Assembly (NCBI GenBank): GCA_905210875.1
Contig: CAJLYN010000137.1
Location: forward strand, 1-6,204
Direction: 5' to 3'
Source: an uncultured Bacteroides sp.
Lineage (GTDB): Bacteria > Bacteroidota > Bacteroidia > Bacteroidales > UBA11471
Length of the DNA stretch: 6,204 nucleotides
Position numbers and translations under genes: made by a program. Position 1 is the first letter of the stretch. The number at the start of each line of letters is the position of its first letter. A model generated the notes under the pieces. It was not told the DNA's origin. It saw only the letters and a program-made list of their open reading frames with translations, and did not search any database. Shown here in pieces: positions 5,875 through 6,204 of the stretch.

Positions 5875-6204
5875 ATGAAGTTATCGCAGTTCAAGTTTAA
5901 ACTTACCGAAGATCAGATTGCCAAGTATCCGGCCAAGAATCGTGACGAGTCACGCCTTATGGTGGTTCATCGCAAGACCGGAGCAATAGAGCATTGTATC
6001 TTCAAGGAGATTATTAATTACTTCGACGAACACGACCTTTTTGTCTTCAACGACACCCGTGTGTTCCCGGCCCTGCTCTATGGAAACAAGGAGAAGACTG
6101 GTGCCAAAATCGAAGTCTTCCTCCTGCGCGAACTCAACGAAGAACATCGCCTGTGGGACGTTCTCGTCGACCCTGCCCGCAAGATACGCATCGGTAACAA
6201 ACTC
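5875..6204 (+). CDS. queA: S-adenosylmethionine:tRNA ribosyltransferase-isomerase QueA (5' part, cut by window edge)
   Basis: The first 110 residues of QueA are present and the frame runs off the right edge. QueA transfers and rearranges the ribosyl group of S-adenosylmethionine onto 7-aminomethyl-7-deazaguanine at the tRNA wobble position, giving epoxyqueuosine. Recognisable parts are [10 protein letters not shown]...[17 protein letters not shown] (residues 1-31), [20 protein letters not shown] (58-77) and [18 protein letters not shown] at the end of the fragment. Residue 67 is Leu (codon CTG at 6073-6075) where the family motif NDTRVxPARL normally has Arg. The ATG at 5875 is preceded by purine-rich GATAAGAGA and lies 15 bases after the truB stop, so the two tRNA-modification genes are probably co-transcribed. 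Identity is secure although only about a third of the gene is seen. Confidence 0.95.
   Translation, partial: MKLSQFKFKLTEDQIAKYPAKNRDESRLMVVHRKTGAIEHCIFKEIINYFDEHDLFVFNDTRVFPALLYGNKEKTGAKIEVFLLRELNEEHRLWDVLVDPARKIRIGNKL

Overview
This window looks like chromosomal DNA from a GC-rich member of the order Bacteroidales. Three things point there. The gene order ftsX - DUF3098 - uppP - truB - queA is, to my knowledge, a Bacteroidetes arrangement. Start codons mostly lack strong Shine-Dalgarno sequences. A perfect match to the Bacteroidetes -7 promoter element (TAnnTTTG) precedes the transporter gene. The genus cannot be fixed from the sequence alone.

Layout. (1) Positions 1-791 are strikingly AT-rich and hold the 3' end of a plus-strand gene whose reading frame is open to the left edge. 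Its protein resembles the C-terminal half of PD-(D/E)XK nuclease-like proteins, and its composition suggests horizontal acquisition. (2) A perfect 17-bp inverted repeat (790-835) lies between this gene and the convergent rubrerythrin gene and should end transcription from both sides. (3) A rubrerythrin gene (837-1412, minus strand) encodes a peroxide-detoxifying protein typical of anaerobes. (4) A 323-base divergent intergenic region (1413-1735) holds a degenerate three-copy repeat. Its last copy carries a consensus -7 element and is preceded by a 32-bp imperfect palindrome. (5) A 12-TM MFS transporter of unknown substrate follows (1736-2920). (6) From 3082 to the right edge is a tightly packed plus-strand cluster: ftsX, a small DUF3098 membrane protein, uppP (overlapping it by ATGA), truB and the 5' part of queA.

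The right-hand cluster combines cell-envelope functions with tRNA modification. FtsX is the membrane partner of FtsE. UppP recycles the undecaprenyl carrier lipid used for wall and glycan synthesis. TruB makes pseudouridine 55, and QueA acts in queuosine synthesis. The short gaps (27, -4, about 55 and 15 bases) suggest co-transcription. I see no clearly new biological system. The points most worth a second look are the repeat and palindrome array before the transporter, the AT-rich nuclease-like gene fragment, the conserved unknown DUF3098 protein, and an Arg-to-Leu change in a well-conserved QueA motif.
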